Assembly: GCA_964374095.1 (NCBI GenBank)
Contig: CAYJXJ010000099.1
Coordinates: 1 to 16,976 of the forward strand
Source: CAYJXJ01 sp964374095
GTDB lineage: Bacteria; Elusimicrobiota; Elusimicrobia; UBA1565; UBA9628
Direction of reading: 5' to 3'
Length of the DNA: 16,976 bases
Shown here one piece after another: positions 14,709 through 16,976 of this stretch (its first letter is position 1; every line of letters begins with the position of its first letter). The translations under genes were made by a program, and so were the position numbers. A model generated the notes under the pieces. That model searched no databases. It had not been told where the DNA came from and saw only the letters and a list, made by a program, of their open reading frames with translations.

Positions 14709-15418
14709 CCGGATGGGTCCTGGGGGCCCTCGCGGTTTTGGCCGGCGCGGCCCCGGACGCCCCGCTCACGAGCTACGATGCGGGGGACTACCGGCGGGCG
14801 ACGGCCGGCTTCGAGGCCCTGGTTTCGCGCACACCCGATGACGCCTCCGCCCGCTACAACCTCGGCAACTCCCTGTTCAAAGAAGGAAAACTCGGACGCG
14901 CCGTCGCGCAGTACCAACGCGCCTTCGACCTGCGCCCCCGCGACTCCGACATCCGCTTCAACCTCGCCTTCGCCCTGCGCCGGGCCGGCGAATCCCTGCA
15001 CCCGCCCGGCGTGCCCGCCCCGGTATTCGCCGCCTTCTACCTGCTCAGCGAATACGAGCTGGCCGGGCTCCATTGGCTCGGAGCGTGGCTGGCCCTGCTC
15101 CTGGCCAGCCTCTGGGTCCTGCGGGAGGAGTCGCGGCCGCGGGTCCTCCCCTGGCTCTTGGCCGCCGCCGCCGGGTGGCTCGCCTGCGGCTCCTGGTGGG
15201 GGACCCGCCATATGCTCGAGCCGGACCAGCGCGGGGTGGTCGTCAAACCCACCGCCGAGATCCGCAGCGGGCCGGGCGAGAATTTCGGCGTGAGCTTCAC
15301 CGCCCCGGAAGGGCGGCGCGTGGAGGTCCTCGCCGAAAGCGGGGCCTGGCTTGAGATCGGACTGACCCAAGAAGGCGTCAAGGGCTGGGTGCCCGCCGAC
15401 GCCGTGGAGAGACTATGA
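14705..15418 (+). CDS. batE: BatE, TPR and SH3-like membrane protein
   Basis: A 237-residue protein. The start is the ATG of the ATGA overlap with batD; the same frame is open much further upstream but only within batD. Residues 1-16 are a signal peptide or anchor (WVLGALAVLAGAAP). TPR repeats occupy about 22-95 (SYDAGDYRRATAGFEALV and YNLGNSLFKEGKLGRAVAQY). Two membrane helices follow (121-139 and 148-165). The C-terminal 60 residues form a bacterial SH3 domain (176-235, GVVVKPTAEIRSGPGENF and GWVPADAVERL), which in envelope proteins often touches peptidoglycan or peptides. This architecture is standard for BatE. The TGA stop lies inside ATGACCGAAG, the left border of the second repeated element. 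Confidence 0.9.
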   Translation: MTGWVLGALAVLAGAAPDAPLTSYDAGDYRRATAGFEALVSRTPDDASARYNLGNSLFKEGKLGRAVAQYQRAFDLRPRDSDIRFNLAFALRRAGESLHPPGVPAPVFAAFYLLSEYELAGLHWLGAWLALLLASLWVLREESRPRVLPWLLAAAAGWLACGSWWGTRHMLEPDQRGVVVKPTAEIRSGPGENFGVSFTAPEGRRVEVLAESGAWLEIGLTQEGVKGWVPADAVERL

Positions 15419-15439
15419 CCGAAGGGAATGGTCCGACTC

Positions 15440-15477
15440 GTACCTGCGGGCAAGGCGTACTACCTTCCCGCAGGTAC
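15440..15477 (+). repeat. variable hairpin of element copy 2
   Basis: GTACCTGCGGG (15440-15450) pairs with CCCGCAGGTAC (15467-15477). After a single bulged C the stem extends by AAGG (15452-15455) with CCTT (15463-15466), giving 15 bp in total. Its last base is the first base of the conserved dyad. The sequence is unrelated to the hairpin in copy 1. Confidence 0.88.
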
Positions 15478-15500
15478 CAGGCGCATTATATTGCGCCTGG
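15477..15500 (+). promoter_or_regulatory. conserved 24-base dyad before aspA
   Basis: The same dyad as before batA (9-bp arms CCAGGCGCA and TGCGCCTGG, centre TTATAT). The aspA copy is followed by GGAGGAG (15511-15517), a strong ribosome-binding site 6 bases before the ATG if GGAGG is used. TATATT (15487-15492) could serve as a -10, but no good -35 lies 16-18 bases upstream. Confidence 0.75.
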
Positions 15501-15521
15501 TAAGGATACTGGAGGAGAACC

Positions 15522-16916
15522 ATGACCGACAAGACCCGCACCGAGAAGGATTCGCTCGGGACCAAGGAGGTCCCCGCCGACGCCTACTACGGCATCCAGA
15601 CCCTCCGGGCCGTCGAGAACTTCCCGATCTCGGGCCTGCGCGCCCACCCCCGCCTGATCCGGGCCTACGCCGCGATCAAGAAGGCCTGCGCCCTGGCCAA
15701 CCGGGACTTGGGCGTCCTCGACAAGAAGCTGGCAAGAGCGATCGTCTCCGCGGCCGACGAAGTCCTCGCGGGCCGATGGGACGGCGAGTTCGTCGTGGAC
15801 GTCTACCAGGCCGGCGCCGGAACCTCGTTCAACATGAACGCCAACGAGGTCATCTCAAACCGGGCGGCGGAATTGCTGGGCGCGCCGCGGGGGGAATACA
15901 AAGCGGTCAATCCCAACGACCACGTCAACATGGCCCAGTCCACCAACGATACCTTCCCGACCGCGACCTTCGTGGCGACGTTCTGGCAGATCCGCGACCT
16001 TCTGCCGGCGCTCGATTCCCTGGCCGCGGCCTTCGCGGCCAAAGCCGCGCAATTCCGCAAGCACCTCAAGTCCGCCCGCACGCACCTGCAGGACGCGGTG
16101 CCCATCACCCTCGGCCAGGAGTTCGCGGCCTACGCCGCGGCCCTGCGGGCCTGCGCCGGCGAGCTCGAGCGCCGCTCGGAGCTTCTGCGGGGAGTCGCCC
16201 TGGGAGGGACGGCGGCCGGGACCGGGACCAATACCGCGCCGGGCTTCCGCCGGAAGGCGGTCAAGCACCTCGCGTCCGTGACAGGCCTGCCTTTGGTCCC
16301 CGCCGCCGACCCGCGCATGGGCCTGCAGTCGCACCAGCCGCTCGCCGCGGTTTCAGGCGGCCTGCGCGACTTGGCCCTGGAGCTCATCCGCATCGCCAAC
16401 GACCTGCGTCTGATGTGCTCGGGCCCCACGACCGGGTTCGCCGAGATCGTCCTGCCCGCGGTCCAGCCCGGCTCCTCGATCATGCCCGGGAAGGTCAATC
16501 CCTCCATCCCCGAGTGCCTCAACATGGTGGCCTTCCAGATCGTGGGACGCGACCACGCGGTGGCGCTGGCCGCCCAGGCGGGGCAGATGGACCTCAATGT
16601 GATGACGCCGCTCTCGGCCTACAACCTGCTCGATTCGACCCAACTCCTGATAAACTTCCTCCCCGTCGTCGAGAAGCGCTGCGTGCGGGGGATCGCCGCG
16701 GACCGCGATCAGTGCCGGCGCTACTTCGAGAGCAGCCTGTCGCTGGCGACCCTGCTCAACCCGATCATCGGCTACGCGCGTTCCGCGGAGGTCTTCAAGG
16801 AAGCCCTGGCGCGCCAGCTGACCGTGCCCCAGGTGGTGCTGGAGAAGGGGATACTCTCCAAGAAGAAGCTGGACGCCCTGCTTGACCCCGCGGCGGTGAC
16901 CGGGGCCCTGGGATGA
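15522..16916 (+). CDS. aspA: aspartate ammonia-lyase (aspartase)
   Basis: A 464-residue member of the aspartase/fumarase superfamily that catalyses reversible conversion of L-aspartate to fumarate and ammonia in the cytoplasm. The N-terminus LGTKEVPADAYYGIQTLRA is close to known aspartases. The flexible-loop signature GSSIMPGKVNP is at 317-327. Residues used for substrate binding in characterised aspartases are all present at matching numbers: Thr101, Ser140-Thr141-Asn142 (STND), Thr187-His188, Ser318, Lys324 and Asn326. Class II fumarase is the main alternative, but the N-terminus and QDAVPITLGQEF favour aspartase. It is about 14 residues shorter than the E. coli enzyme at the C-terminus. 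It follows batE through the repeated element, which supplies its ribosome-binding site, so it may be expressed apart from the Bat genes. Confidence 0.85.
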   Translation: MTDKTRTEKDSLGTKEVPADAYYGIQTLRAVENFPISGLRAHPRLIRAYAAIKKACALANRDLGVLDKKLARAIVSAADEVLAGRWDGEFVVDVYQAGAGTSFNMNANEVISNRAAELLGAPRGEYKAVNPNDHVNMAQSTNDTFPTATFVATFWQIRDLLPALDSLAAAFAAKAAQFRKHLKSARTHLQDAVPITLGQEFAAYAAALRACAGELERRSELLRGVALGGTAAGTGTNTAPGFRRKAVKHLASVTGLPLVPAADPRMGLQSHQPLAAVSGGLRDLALELIRIANDLRLMCSGPTTGFAEIVLPAVQPGSSIMPGKVNPSIPECLNMVAFQIVGRDHAVALAAQAGQMDLNVMTPLSAYNLLDSTQLLINFLPVVEKRCVRGIAADRDQCRRYFESSLSLATLLNPIIGYARSAEVFKEALARQLTVPQVVLEKGILSKKKLDALLDPAAVTGALG

Positions 16917-16976
16917 GACGCCAAGCCCGGTGAAACGTCGCCGACACGAGGCCGGCGGGAGCAATGGGAAACAGGG
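16917..16976 (+). other. 60-base tail after aspA
   Basis: No terminator hairpin is visible. A GTG at 16930 opens a frame to the window edge (16 codons, MKRRRHEAGGSN), which could be the start of another gene, but no ribosome-binding site or homology supports it. Confidence 0.2.

Larger units (their letters stand above)
15415..15529 (+). mobile_element. intercistronic palindromic element, copy 2 (compact form)
   Basis: A 103-base gap between batE and aspA, bordered by the 8-base direct repeat ATGACCGA (15415-15422 and 15522-15529). Inside are a variable hairpin, the conserved 24-base dyad, TAAGGATACTG and the ribosome-binding sequence GGAGGAG. The left 10 bases equal those of copy 1, and the right 51 bases match at 49 positions. 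Deleting one border repeat plus the interior would fuse batE and aspA by a perfect ATGA overlap. A 36-codon frame starts in the left ATGA and stops in the right ATGA. The two substitutions between the copies in that frame both change the amino acid, which argues against a selected peptide. Confidence 0.75.

Noticed and set aside
15415..15529. Integron attC site
   Set aside because: Variable palindrome plus conserved end is reminiscent, but no inverse-core GTTRRRY pair is present and the flanks are operon genes, not cassettes.
15522..16916. Class II fumarase (FumC) as the identity of the lyase
   Set aside because: The superfamily is shared, but the LGTKEVPADAYYGIQTLRA start and the substrate-binding residues at aspartase numbering favour AspA.
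1..16976. CRISPR array, tRNA, rRNA or replication origin
   Set aside because: No regularly spaced repeats, no cloverleaf-like or rRNA-like stretch and no iteron or DnaA-box cluster was seen by eye on either strand.

Overview
The window is GC-rich, gene-dense DNA, apparently chromosomal, from a Gram-negative-type bacterium. Long secreted or membrane proteins with Pro/Ala/Ser-rich N-terminal extensions and a complete Bat (Bacteroides aerotolerance-type) operon make Elusimicrobiota or a neighbouring phylum my best guess. This is inference from protein style only. No rRNA, tRNA or CRISPR array was recognised.

Left part (1-5451). The 3' end of an ArnT/GT39-like membrane glycosyltransferase runs into a convergent RDD-family membrane protein, and the two stop codons share one CTAG. 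Next come a large polytopic transporter of MFS type behind a signal peptide and a long disordered segment, a secreted protein of unknown function, and a small tandem ACT-domain protein. Several genes have a good sigma70-type -10 box only 6-11 bases before the start codon, which implies very short leaders or leaderless mRNAs.

Right part (5506-16916). This is a single co-directional array: class II glutamine amidotransferase, membrane-anchored HEAT-repeat protein, MoxR AAA+ ATPase, DUF58 protein, BatD/BatG-like membrane protein, BatA, a BatB-BatC fusion, BatD, BatE and aspartase (AspA). Most junctions are ATGA or GTGA overlaps or gaps of 1-12 bases. The logical unit is a MoxR chaperone acting with DUF58 and the VWA/TPR membrane proteins of the Bat complex. 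AspA is a metabolic gene at the end.

The most unusual signal is at the only two large gaps in this array, before batA and before aspA. Both gaps start with ATGACCGAAG overlapping the upstream stop codon. Both end with a 51-base block identical at 49 positions, which contains a 24-base dyad, a ribosome-binding region and the ATGACC of the next gene. Immediately upstream of the dyad each copy has a long hairpin whose sequence differs completely between copies although the structure is kept. Removing either spacer restores a perfect ATGA start/stop overlap. I interpret these as two insertions of a small palindromic intercistronic element into formerly coupled gene pairs. The batA copy additionally carries a degraded IS110-family transposase fragment and a perfect 22-base palindrome. 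This is the best candidate here for something undescribed.
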